Shown: positions 46,191 to 56,362, numbered from the stretch's first letter. The stretch is DNA of 64,000 nt from Hygrocybe punicea (GCA_963556145.1 OY744469.1:3816767-3880766), one strand, 5' to 3'. The notes: a model not told the origin generated them from the sequence alone. Numbers and translations: made by a program.

Positions 46191-47707
46191 CTACTTTTGC
46201 TCTTCTACTCGGGTCAGCAAACCTTCCAGGGTGCTGAAAAGCCCAAGCCCCATTTTCCACCGGGTTTTCTTCTTTTCAAGCACCTCCACAAATGCAGCGG
46301 GATCCTCTTCAGCCAATTTGGCTTCCGTTCGGAAACCATTGTCCACGTAGCGAAGCAGGCCACCTGCACAATACTGCGTGAATGAAACACGAGTATCACC
46401 TTTCTGTACCAGGATGTTTGAATGGGTGAGGGTGGCGGAGGGGATCAGGATGAGGGCTCCAGGAGGGAATTCAATGACCAACTTGAGGTCCCAAAGAATG
46501 AGGTGGCCTCCAGCTCGTGGGTCAAAGTGGCCAAGTGCCTGTATGGCACACCAGCCAAATGGGCAGTTCATGTTATCCCGGTGCTTGAAAGTCCAGACGT
46601 TTGGACCAAAATTGAATGTGGCGCTGGGAAAGATGCTGTGTTGAAAGTTTTGGCGAAGATGGGGCATCTTGACATAGAGTGACTCCAAATGGTTTCGGTA
46701 ATAATTGTATATCTCGGGGGCCCACAGAGTGAAAGATGCTACAGAACCAGGCCATGAGGCCATTTTCTAGAAGCGTGGATAAAAACTTACCGCTGGTGAA
46801 GGCGGCGAGCCGCTGGATGTCTGGGTTGCCCAACAGGCTCTCGGCCAAGGCATTGTATGCACCGTTGTTCAACCTAATGGGCATCTTGGTGCCCTTGTTG
46901 TGGGTAATCCCCACATTGAGGACAGGGAAAAGTCCACGTGAGTGTAAATTGGGCTTTAGCTGAGCCCGGTCTGCCAGGTGCGTGAAGAATTGATAGCTGG
47001 CCTCCACAGCAGCTGCAAATGTCGAATCACGCGGTTGCCCAACAAGACAGGCAATTATTCTTTTCTGGAGGTCATAAATGGGCCTCAATTCACTTTCAGA
47101 AGTGGTCAGCTCCTACCGCCCTGCACAGGGATGAAAGGCTCACTAGCCATCCCAAGCCACCAGCAGAAACCCAATGCCCAACAACTCCAGCAAAGTGTAG
47201 GGTTTGCGAGTACCCAAAAACTTCTGCGGAATAGCTTGGTAGCCACAGGAAGTGGCAGGAAGGCCCTCTGTTTCCAGCGAGGTGAAGAGTGGAGTGGCAG
47301 GCTGCATGTGTGCTTTGACAGTTTTGGCTCACGGCAAGTGCCCGTGGAGCTGCCAGGCTGCCTCTCACTGGCGGCGGCGTTTCACGTGTTGCCGAGTGAG
47401 TTTTTCTGGTGTAGGAGGGTCATTCCCGCGAGCGCGTTTTGCTGAAGGTGCTTCTGGAATGGGGGTTCGCCTCGCCATATCTGGCGCCTCCTCATTCTCA
47501 GTCAGCTCTTCCTCCTCTGCTTCTTCATTTTCTCTTGAAAAAGCGGCTTCCAGGAGCAGTCCGAAATCCAAAGATCCTGGACATTGGAGGGAGGAGACGC
47601 CATAGGGAGAGAAAAGTTTGCCTGAGCGTGTCTGCACCCACAGCATCAGTGAGCTTCCGAAAAAAAATTGGGTTGCTCACCTGTTGAGCTTTGGGGAACC
47701 AGATCAT
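46191..47707 (-). CDS. TET/JBP-family 2-oxoglutarate/Fe(II) dioxygenase
   Basis: Fungal TET/JBP enzymes oxidise 5-methylcytosine (and thymine in JBP). Proposed exons: MIWFPKAQQ (47707-47681), 49-nt intron, TRSGKLFSPYG with acidic run and the basic KRARGN (likely nuclear), intron, GTRKPYTLLELLGIGFLLVA-WDG, 54-nt intron, YELRPIYDLQKRIIACLVGQ, GLFPVLNVGITHNKGTKMP, 52-nt intron, FTLWAPEIYNYYRNHLESL and the double-stranded beta-helix core. Core residues: iron ligands in FKHRDNMNCPFGWCAIQ (HxD) and SATLTHSN (distal His), oxoglutarate Arg in DTRVSFTQYCAGG; GGHLILWDLKLVIEFPPGA is the typical strand pair. Stop at 46191. About 420 residues, no stop or frameshift with these joins. Gene order and orientation match the transposase gene. 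Substrate activity is inferred from family only. Confidence 0.85.
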
Positions 47708-47770
47708 CTAAAAGCAGATGGAATGAGTAGAAAACGAGCCTTCGGCTTTGAACGGACATGTGCTTTAATG

Positions 47771-48068
47771 CCCGCTGGTCCTCTCGGACCCAGGGTTGAT
47801 TCCTGAGAGGCACAGCGGGTGTTCAGACACTGGTCAAAAATGAGGCTTACCGGGGCCGGAGAATGGGAAATTCGGCGACAAAATGACTGGAAAACCTGAT
47901 GAGAAAGCGACGAGGTGCTGGGAACGAAGCGCGAAGGCCGCGTGAGAAAGGCAGGAGAGGGCTGAACCAGAACACGCAGCGAAGAGGAGAGAAAGCGTGT
48001 CTGGGAGCCCAAAAACACGTAGCAAGAGGAGGACTAGAGAGCGTGTCTGGGGAACCCAAAAACACGTG
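47771..48068 (-). promoter_or_regulatory. Hairpin module upstream of the TET/JBP gene
   Basis: Hairpin B at 47771-47819 with outer stem CCCGCTG/AGCGGG, inner stem CCTCTC/GAGAGG and loop CCCAGGGTTGATTCC; it lies 64 bp upstream of the proposed ATG. Two hairpin-A palindromes follow at 47995 and 48041 (GCGTGTCTGGG..CCCAAAAACACG). Same order and orientation relative to the gene as at Tnp2. Probably promoter or 5' leader; function inferred from repetition. Confidence 0.6.
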
Positions 48069-48767
48069 TGAGTGAGAGGGAGAGAAATGTGACAACGCGA
48101 CGCAACAATTCGGCCACACATGGACAAACACACTCATACATCCACAATTGAGTACTTAGTGATCAATAACTTTTTTCAATAACTTTGTTTTTGAAGTCTT
48201 TGTTTTCATGAACCAATAGCAGCTATACATGTATGTAAATAAGTGCTTTCCAGTGTGCAATACAATGCGCATGCAATGAGCCCCCCATGCTCAATGTTGC
48301 TCATCCCCACACTTACCCCCCATGAACAGGTCCTGCGTGCCCGCCTCAAGCGTGTGCTGCACGCTGGCCACAGTGCAGTGCATGCAGAGAGCCGTGAACG
48401 TACCTGCCAGCAGGGTCACCTGAGGAGCTCTCAGAGTGCAAGTGATGAGAGTGACAAGGCTGGGCCGCATTGTTTCCTTGGGGAGGGACAAGGATGGGGG
48501 ATGGGGACACGGAGATGGCATAGCATGTCTGCGGAAGCACACTCAAGATGAGTTATTACTTGCTTCCCATACTCACCACATCTGGCAGCGGTCTTTTGCT
48601 CCCTCTGTACACAGTCATCTGGTGACTGTGCATCTCCTCACCACCCTTCATCGACATCTTATGGGTTGCCCAGAGACATGGTGTTGGCTCCATTCCTCAT
48701 GCGTTCTATTTGCTTGCTATCACTACTCTGCATCCTCATCCTCGTCCTCCTCATCTTCCTCGTCCTC
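48069..48767. other. Spacer, no gene supported
   Basis: Contains one isolated hairpin-A copy at 48655-48677 (TCTTATGGGTTGCCCAGAGA) and a T/C-rich run at 48715-48775 (TCCTCxTCCTC). Overlapping short frames on both strands have no motif. Confidence 0.4.
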
Positions 48768-49619
48768 CTAATCGTCATGCCCTTTTTTCTCTGGCACAGC
48801 CCATTTCTTTCTTGGAGCTCCCTTCCTGGCAGCGACCGCCTGTCTCACTGCTTCCTCCACCTTCCTTGTTATGGCCTTCTCCTTTGCGCGCCGAGTGCTT
48901 TCCGAGGTATATTTCAGGTGGAGCTTCAACATTGACCTGACTGGCCAATGGTCAATGTATTGGTCCACAATTGGATGTCTCTTGGCTGTCTATGTGACTG
49001 GTGAGCAGCTCAGCGGGCATAGGCAGCACATTTGCTTACTTGGCGACAAATGGTGCGTATTGCATGATCTTTTTGACGTGCAAAGCTGATGCCTCAGTCA
49101 AGCTTCTCATTGGCTCAGGAACGGACATATTTCTATGACTTGAGGTCAATTACCACACCCTTTGTTATTGGCTGATGTTTGCATCACCTGCACTTTCTCA
49201 AATTCTGTTTTGGGCCATCCAAGTACGTCCTTCAAGTTGTAACCACCGCTGCCCGGGTGTCCTGCCTCACCTGGCAGCTTAGGAATTTTGCTACTGCCAA
49301 TGGTTTCCTCCTCGCTTTCTAGAGCGGATAGTTCCGACATGGTTTCATCACTGCATTCACTCTCTTCGTGGTTGTTTGTCCAAGAGTTCATGTCTTGTTC
49401 TTCCTCGTCAAAATTGATCCGTGGGGTAATCATGGGGGGGTCAGGAAGTTCCTGAGTGGTGAATATGATGCATCCGGTGATAAGTGGCAGGTGTTGGCGA
49501 ATAAAAGCAGCAGTCTCCATTATTTCTGATGGCTTTCGTGTAGCCATATTTATTATTATTTGTGGTCCTTTTATTTTGTGGTCCTTGTTCCCTTCGAGTC
49601 TCTTCCATATACAATGCAT
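48768..49619 (-). CDS. Small acidic cargo protein, family unknown
   Basis: First exon from 49619 (possible later start MATRKPSEIMETAAFIRQHL): ITGCIIFTTQELPDPPMI, an acidic Ser/Glu run, then PKLPGEAGHPGSGGYNLKDV and LGWPKTEFEKVQ. Introns near 49190-49110 and 49050-48985 lead to PMRSLTEASALHVKKIMQYA and PIVDQYIDHWPVRSMLKLHL, ending with a basic tail (AARKGAPRKKWAVPEKKGHD). I recognise the PKPPGE-GRPGSGGY..LGW pattern only as a mushroom lineage-specific protein that accompanies transposons; no biochemical role is known to me. Exact splice joins are not settled, so I cannot say whether it is intact. Confidence 0.5.
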
Positions 49620-49907
49620 GACTCTTGTCCCTCTAATAGAGTGCCCCTTGTCCTTTGTCCTTATTGTCGCATCGTCTCATAAGCGTGCCCACGTCACGTC
49701 ACAATTACATGGAATATGAAGTCTTCACAAAAGGATGGTGCACACAATTATATATTTGAGTACATAATACTGAGCCTTAGCATCATACCTGTGAAAATTT
49801 TCCTGTGTTATTCACGCGTACATCACATCCATGCCATCAAGCATTCGACAAATGTGGGACCATATTTTTGTGTTGAAAGATGTACGCCAGGTTGAACCCC
49901 CAAGTTC

Positions 49908-52309
49908 ATGCCTGGCCTGACTTCCAGACAGCAATATCGACTAGCTCGACGGCTTGCTGGCCACACTGCAGCCATCAACTGCTTTGCCTTCGCACGCGAT
50001 GGCGAGCAACTTGCAAGCGGAGGTAAGGAGACTGGCGACTTGGGACGACGACGCTGACGGCGTGTGACGTAGGCGATGACGAAACGGTTCGCATTTGGAC
50101 CTTGGAGAAATACAAGTGTGTTCAGGTGATTCATGACAATGGAAAGTGGGGGCAAATCACCTGTGTAAAGTGGCTAGCCTCCGAAGCTGGAGTCATGGGT
50201 GAAACACTTTGCTTCAGAACTGGGAGAGGAATGGTGTCATGATCAGTATATCGCCAAAGCAGGCTTGGGGTGAGTCTGCGTCTTGTTTCATTCAATAGCA
50301 GCGCTGATGATGGCCAGGGCAAGTTCGTGGAGTTATCAAACACTCGCACGTTTGCTGTTAGCGACAGCGTTGAGGCCCTGGCATTTGATCCAACATGCAG
50401 CTGGCTGGCAGCGTCAAGTCACTATGGCCAGGTTCATATTTATTGCCTGGAGAAGAATGGTGAGTTGAGAATTTGAAGAGGTGCCTTCGAAAGAATACTT
50501 ACGAAAACAAAGGCACTCTGGTGAGCATATGGAATAAGCACTTGCTAGACGTGACCATCCCTCGTGCTATCCACTTCATGGGCGGCTATCAGAGCCTTTT
50601 GGTGTTCAGTTTGGAGTCAGGAGAAATGTGAGTCAACGCATGAGTCAACGCATACCAGCCACAGCATGTTGCTAATTTCCATGTGGCCAGTTCCTGTCGA
50701 GATGCGGAGACTTCCATAAAGAAGTGGTCCAAGGTGTTGAAGTCAGGCATGTGAGTTATTTGACGGAAAGAAGTCCGTGGAACTGAGGTGGTTTTTGTAG
50801 AGGGAATGCCAGCATCTGCCCATCGGAGAAATTCCTTCTCATCGACAACTTGACGACTGGATTTGATCTATACAACATTACTCAGACTTCTCCTGTGCAA
50901 TCCTTCAGCGTACCAGTCACTCGAAGATACATCAAGAAAGGGGTTTTCGCAGAGCAAGCCAGTGCGGTTGTATGCGGAAGCGATCACGGTGGTGTCTACG
51001 TTTTCAACACAAACTCAGAAGGAGTGGTCCAAACCTTGCATCACGATGGAGGTGAGTTTGTCCACTTTCCAAAATATGGGGATGGTGTTGAATTTAGATA
51101 TTCAGGTCAAGTATTGGTTCAGACAGTCGAGGTACATAAACAAACAAGAGGTCGACTGAGTCTCAGTATTGGATTTAGGCCGTCTCTTCTCCTGAGTGCC
51201 ATCTCATTGCCTCGGGTTCATCGGAAAATTGTTTCGACATATGCATCTGGGAGAAACCGGTGAGCATCAAAGCATGCCACATACATGTTCAGTACTCACC
51301 ACTTCCCAGACCAAGCAGGCCATCAACAAGCGTGAAAAGGTGGACCATTGTAACGGCGAGTTCTGTTGTAGACCCGGAATAGGAATCTACGGAAAGGGTG
51401 ATCAGCTAAGAAGTGATCAGAGGAGTAAAGTCTTTGTAGTCTAGTCAATCCAACCCGAATCCAGGGTTCCGGATCAGAGGGGAAGTGAAGGGAGTGGAGT
51501 ACGAAGACTAATATGGAGACGATACGAAGCGAGGACTAAGAAATAGAACTGAAGGGATGCAATATGATGGGATGCAATGTAATAATGTGATATGGTGGGA
51601 TATAATAATATGGTTGTAGTATAAGGGTACATCTTTTATACTACTGGGAGTGATCCTGTGCTGTAGTAACTATGTACTACAACCGAAGGCTGTAACTGAT
51701 AGGAGTGGAGTGGAGCGGAGTATAGGAGGAATGGTGCTATGTACTAAGTAACGGGAAATGAAGATATATCATATGTAACTATATACATACTGATTCCGGG
51801 TCGTTAGAGACATCGCATCTTGAGTAGGAACAATTCCGGAGGTGGAATCTGGAGTGGAATCGACGGAGAGGACCGGAATCGGGCAGAATCGACGATACGT
51901 GAATGGGAATGGACGGGGACGAAGTGGGATATGAAGAGGATTCGGGTCTAGAGGGCCCAGAGCCTCTACACCATGCACTCTCCGACTGGTTGGTGATGCT
52001 AAATGGGTTGGTTTTGTTCTTGATTCTTTACTTGACGTCAAAATTTTGGACGCCAGCGTTGGTCCAGGTATGTGGGTCGCCCTTTTGTCTTTCTTGATCT
52101 GACAGTATGAGCAGGGCACCGAGTCGATCACCGCCGTCATTCAGAAGAGCCTGGAATTGCACAGGATGCCAACCTTTGAAAAGACACCCGAGGACCCCTG
52201 GGCATGGTTTGCTGACCTAGATGACACCAAACTGAGGCAACTTTTGGGCATGAAAAAGATGACGATTGAAGATGTACGAGGGGAAGTACGAGGGGAAGGC
52301 CCCGACTAA
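49908..52309 (+). pseudogene. WD40-repeat protein with C-terminal membrane segment
   Basis: ATG at 49908: MPGLTSRQQYRLARRLAGHT, then AAINCFAFARDGEQLASGG, intron, DDETVRIWTLEKYKCVQVIH and GQITCVKWLASEAG, classic WD40 blades ending in a GH..WD-like pattern. Later exons give VEALAFDPTCSWLAASSHYG, IPRAIHFMGGYQSLLVFSLE, CPSEKFLLIDNLTTGFDLYN and VFAEQASAVVCGSDHGGVYV. The last exons contain a hydrophobic span (WLVMLNGLVLFLILYLTSKF) and end at 52309. The whole resembles a propeller anchored in a membrane by its tail. Breaks: an in-frame TGA after TGRGMVS (about 50237), and an inserted sequence at 51364-51812 in the 3' part. Cargo of the CACTA element; ligand unknown. Confidence 0.65.
51364..51812 (-). 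mobile_element. Probable solo LTR inside the WD40 gene
   Basis: Read on the minus strand it starts TGTCTCTAACGACCCGGAATC and ends ATTCCGGGTCTACAACA, so TG..CA ends with an inner GACCCGGAAT/ATTCCGGGTC inverted pair, 449 bp. It contains a TATA-like AGTATAAAAGATG near 51625-51640. The A/G-rich sequence is unlike its coding flanks. No matching 5-bp duplication was found, and similar non-coding sequence continues to about 51890, so the boundaries are provisional. Confidence 0.4.
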
Positions 52310-52441
52310 AAAGTGGAAGGATTTTGTATGAGTAGACGAACTTTGAGGCACTAAATAACAGAATAACTTGCCTGAGAATGAAGCACATGCACGCAGGAGG
52401 AATGAGTGCGGGCTTCAGCCATGAGATGGGCGATTTAACAT

Positions 52442-53133
52442 CCACTGGTCCTCTCAGACCCAGGGTTGAGTCCAGAGAGGCCCAGCAGGCAGGAAGGGCT
52501 GGCCAAAAACTAGGCTGATGACGTGCGAGGACGCCACGAGAGGTGCATGAGAGGAGCAAGAGCAGGGATGTGCATGGGAGCCCAAAAACACACAGCCGAC
52601 AACGAACGTCTCTGGGCAACCCAAAAGATGAGGGAAATTGAGAGTACCAGCTCAGCGTCTCAGGGAACCCATAAGACGCTGATGAACTTAGAAGTCGCGC
52701 GATGTCCGACCTTGTTTGGATTTATTTGTATTTATTTATTTGTATTTATTTGTGACTTATACACTTATTCGTCCCATTGTTTCCCTTGTCTTCTCCAGCG
52801 TGTTCTTGGGCTCCCAGACACGCGCTCTCTCCCTTTCTCTCGTATCTGCGACTGGCGTGTTCTTGGGTTCCCAGACACGCGGCTTTTTCCTACCCCAGCA
52901 CTTCCTCCTCTGCGCTCAGTTTTACCTTTGGTCTCCCCATCTAGGCGTGTTCTTGGGCTCCCAGACACGCGTTCTTTCGTACCTCTGGCATCTCCTCATC
53001 TAGGCGTGTTCTTGGGTTCCCAGACACGCATCATTTCCTACCACTAGTGCCGCGTAAGTCCTCCATTCCCTGCCGGTGCCTCACTGCTCGCTGGGCCACT
53101 CAGGAATCAACCCTGGGGCCGAGTGGACCAGCA
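52442..53133. promoter_or_regulatory. Double hairpin module between WD40 gene and last cargo gene
   Basis: Hairpin B in plus orientation at 52442-52489 and in minus orientation at 53088-53133, with seven hairpin-A copies between (52569, 52606, 52655, 52799, 52856, 52944, 53003). 52530-53190 is an inverted near-copy of 38770-39400, that is of the Tnp2 upstream region. The minus-oriented hairpin B lies about 115 bp before the ATG of the plus-strand gene at 53247, the same geometry as at Tnp2 and TET/JBP. The plus-oriented copy would serve a leftward gene, but none is present. TTTATTTGTATTTATTTG lies in the middle. Confidence 0.6.
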
Positions 53134-53246
53134 AACGCTAAGACGCAGGCAGATTCTTTGCTGAGGGCCAACACCTGAGCTCATGGGCTTCTCTTTTTAG
53201 CCACCCACTGCCTTTCTCACATCTCGAACACATCCTCTTGGCCCCA

Positions 53247-55788
53247 TGTCCGCTCCATCAAAGTCGCTGGACCACTCCGAAGGACATGTGCATCTCCTGA
53301 ACAGAGTGCTCTATTACTCCCCAAATTCGTCACGGAACATATCACCCCCCCACCCAAACCGCCTCACTTCCTCACGACCAATGTTTTCCAGACCCGATCA
53401 CCCGGCCGCCTGCAGGATTACCAACATCCCCGTTGGTGGACTTCAGCCTTCGGTTATCTGAGCTTCTTGCCAGTCCATCCCTCATTCAGTGGCTACCCAT
53501 TCGACCGCCTCGCTCACATACCACCCCTCGAGAAGGAGGAGGGGGGATTCCGCCTTTGTCCCTACCTCGCAAGCCATTGGCTTCGGCTCAAGCAAAGGCT
53601 GGTCCACGCCATCGCCTTGTTGTCGCAGAAATACCCCGTTGCCGTCCTAATGCCTTGGTACCCCTCCGCATGGGGTTATGGATGACCTCACAAAAGTCAC
53701 TACATTGCGCGATGGCGTGCCATCATTTCGAGGGACTGGTTTGTCGTCTTCATGGCCACCCTCTCCTTTCTCATGGCTGCAGGGGAGTCGCACTTCCGCA
53801 ACGCCCTCGTCCCGGACTGGTTTACCTGGTTGGCAGAGGCTGGCTATGACCAGTCCTGGTTGGCAGGGGTCGCTTCGTCTTCTGTCCACACCTTTTCATC
53901 ATTTGTTCCCCACGTAGGGGTCTTCCTAGACCTATTGGATCCCGAAAAAACGGAACCAGCAGTGGAGTGGTTCTGTCATTACCACATCCCTGTTTGGTAT
54001 CCTTGGAGAGCAGAAGAAGCACAAGCCGTTCACCAGCAAACCTGGCTCCAGGGTTTGGCTCCTCCTCCCCATAAACTGCAGGACGCAACTACTTTCTTCA
54101 CCTCTGCTCCCTCAGCATCTTCGCATCTCCTCACCACGGTGCCTTCAGCTTCACAGGACCCACAGGACCAAGCAAGCCCAGCTCTTTCCAGCACCCATCC
54201 TACGAAGGCCCACCCCACGTGGAGAGACTTCTTTGCTGAGCGTGAAAGGATGAATGCTCAGAAGCTGGAGAAGGAATCCCCTTCAGCCCGTCAGACTCGG
54301 TTGAATCGTGAGCGCAACCCACCCACCGTTAGCGCGAAAGTATTTGAGTGGGTCAAAAGCGAGGAGATTCCTTTGCAGCTCGTACGTAAGGCGGTCCTGC
54401 GGAGTGCTAGAGAAGAAACATTAGGGAATTATGGGGCAAATCAGCGACGCTATGATGCGTTCTGGAATGAATGGGACTGTTGTGAGGAGTTTGGGCCGGA
54501 GGATGACCATGACAACGAGGACAATGATTATGATGAGGACTTCTGGGGGCCACGGCAAGAGGAGATTCAACCAGATCCAGATCACAACCCTGGAATCCGA
54601 ACCCAGAGGTCACCATCACCACCCCTCATGGCAGATGACATTCAGCCTATGCAGGAAATGCCGGACATGTACGAAATCGTGCACCTCCTATCCATGCATC
54701 ACGGATTCGTGCCGCCAATACCTGTTCCCCACCAGGCTCGCCACATGGAACCCCAGGCCATACAGGCCTTCCTTCGCGTGGTCGGATTGACACAACAGGA
54801 TGATCTCATCTTCGCGATGGGTCTCGGCGCGATTGCCTTAAACTTTGTTGAAGTCCTCGTCTCGGGTCTGCAACCTGAGCAACCTTTGTGGGACTTGAGT
54901 CGGGACAGCCGCCAGCCTCTGGTCCTCACAGATCGCATCAAGCACCTTTGCCGTCTGCCTTCTGGGCTTTACTTCTTTGACTTTGGGCGAGCTGCGACCG
55001 TCCCGTGGAAGATCGCTGTCTCTCAACCTGCTGATGTGCTTTACATCTGCAGATTGGATGCTGGGTGTCAGGAAGTAGACATCGCTCGAAACCTCCTGCA
55101 GAGGGGAATTCAATTCCGAACTCTTCACCCCCTTAGGGAAATTCCTGGCTCGCTGTCATTCTGCACCTCCACCGTTCCCATTCGGCTCTCCGGGTACAAA
55201 TTCTCAAGAAGAGACTATGATGCATATCTGCACCAGCGTGCTGTGATCTTGAGTGGCCGTGGGGGTTGAGCAGCACTTCTCTGAGGAGGGGTTTTGTGGC
55301 GTCTCGCTGTGCAGGAAACAAGCTTCCACACCGTCTTACAAGGCCCGTCATCTGTGGTACTCCTGCATCAGGATGGGTTTTCGGTTCAAGATAGCAATTT
55401 GGTTGATTGCCTCTGGGATGATGACTTGAGCGAGGATGAGATCCTTTTACTTTGTGGGACATATATTTGTTATACTGGTACGTTTGTGCTTTTAATGCTC
55501 TTACTTGACCAACCTGATGGGCTGTTAGGCAATGGCGCCCAGACCACCACTGTGTCTTGGTTTCCCCTGCCCTGGACGTATGATGCAAGTGGAGAAAACT
55601 ATGGACATTGGACTGAGTGGTCTGAAACAGTTTACCAAACGTGGTTGACCAGAGTTGAGAAGGGAGAGCCACCACTTCCTCAACATCGATGGCGAGATCG
55701 ATTAAGGGGGCACCACAAATCTCGCAAGCTCAAGCAGGCCATGTCTTCCATTTCCAAAGGTTTCCTCAAAGATCACAGCGGGTTGTAA
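53247..55788 (+). pseudogene. Large cargo protein of unknown function, three TGA stops
   Basis: The main frame runs from about 53200 to 55480, then a 48-nt intron (GTACGT..GTTAG) and a last exon to 55788. Recognisable segments: PSFSGYPFDRLAHIPPLE, HYIARWRAIISRDWFVVFMA, VPHVGVFLDLLDPEKTEPAV, HIPVWYPWRAEE, HPTWRDFFAERERMNAQKLE, ERNPPTVSAKVFEWVKSEEI, RRYDAFWNEWDCCEEFGPED, ALNFVEVLVSG, KIAVSQPADVLYICRLD, LLCGTYICYTG and TYDASGENYGHWTEWSETVY. I know this as a recurrent, transposon-associated mushroom protein without assigned function. In-frame TGAs stand at 53683, 55267 and 55282, each at a place where CGA (Arg) would restore the frame (AWGYG-PHKSHY, GRGG-AALL-GGVLWRLAV). The N-terminal start is uncertain. 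Confidence 0.65.
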
Positions 55789-55856
55789 ATTTTAGTCCTC
55801 TTACTTAGTGAATAAAATAAAAAGTCTTTACTCCACTCAAGTGCCTTCTAGGCTTG

Positions 55857-56359
55857 TACTCAAGTGTTCACTAAGTGTGCGCCAAGTGTGTGATAAGTGA
55901 CACACTTGAGTGCGCGAAGCATTGTGCAGTCTGCAAAATGTTTTATTTTGGAAAGATTTTGCAAAGGTGCAATCTTATTGTGAAATATGAAATATTGTGA
56001 CATGCAAAATCTGTCTGCAAAATTCTTCATTTGGTGACATTGAATTGATCATATTTAGATGTGTTGCAAAATTGATTGAATTTGATACATTTTGCAACTA
56101 TTTGGAGAGTCAAACAAGGTGTGGGAATAGTTTCACTTTTGTCTACATTTTCACCTAAAACAAAGCATTCATATTTTTAAAAATTTTCCACGTCATAAAT
56201 CCTTGCAATTTTTTTGGTTTAGATAGTATTTGATGGGTTATTATATGTGAAAATTTAAATGGATTTTGCATGGTTTAAAATCATATGCAAAACTTTAACA
56301 AGCTACCAAAGATTTTGCAATCATTTTGCATCACACAAAATAGTGCGGTGTCAGCAGTG
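55857..56359 (-). repeat. Right terminal inverted repeat of the CACTA element
   Basis: 503 bp, inverse of 34021-34523 with about 5% differences; ends ..GGTGTCAGCAGTG followed by the duplicated ATT. Carries the same GCAAAAT/ATTTTGC words. Confidence 0.9.
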
Positions 56360-56362
56360 ATT

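Larger units (their letters stand above)
34021..56359. mobile_element. Giant 22.3-kb CACTA (Tnp2) element with cargo genes
   Basis: Both ends start CACTGCTGACACCGCACTA reading inward, the CACTR terminus of CACTA/EnSpm transposons. The inverted ends match for 503 bp with about 95% identity. The flanks are ATT at 34018-34020 and ATT at 56360-56362, the 3-bp target duplication expected of this superfamily. Inside are a Tnp2 transposase gene, at least six further genes (several from families I know only as mushroom transposon-linked), a nested hAT, a probable nested solo LTR and several copies of a shared hairpin module. Typical autonomous CACTA elements are much shorter, so most of the content is cargo. 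I infer that the whole unit moved as one because the ends and duplication match. Confidence 0.88.

Noticed and set aside
47771..47819. tRNA-like appearance of hairpin B (GGGTTGATTCC resembles a T-loop)
   Set aside because: No acceptor stem, D-arm or anticodon arm can be formed around it; it is one long hairpin.
48243..48551. 102-codon plus-strand frame and overlapping minus-strand frames
   Set aside because: Overlapping frames in both directions with no motif; not connected to neighbouring exons.
34021..56359. Starship-type cargo element
   Set aside because: No tyrosine-recombinase captain gene; ends are long inverted repeats with a Tnp2 gene.
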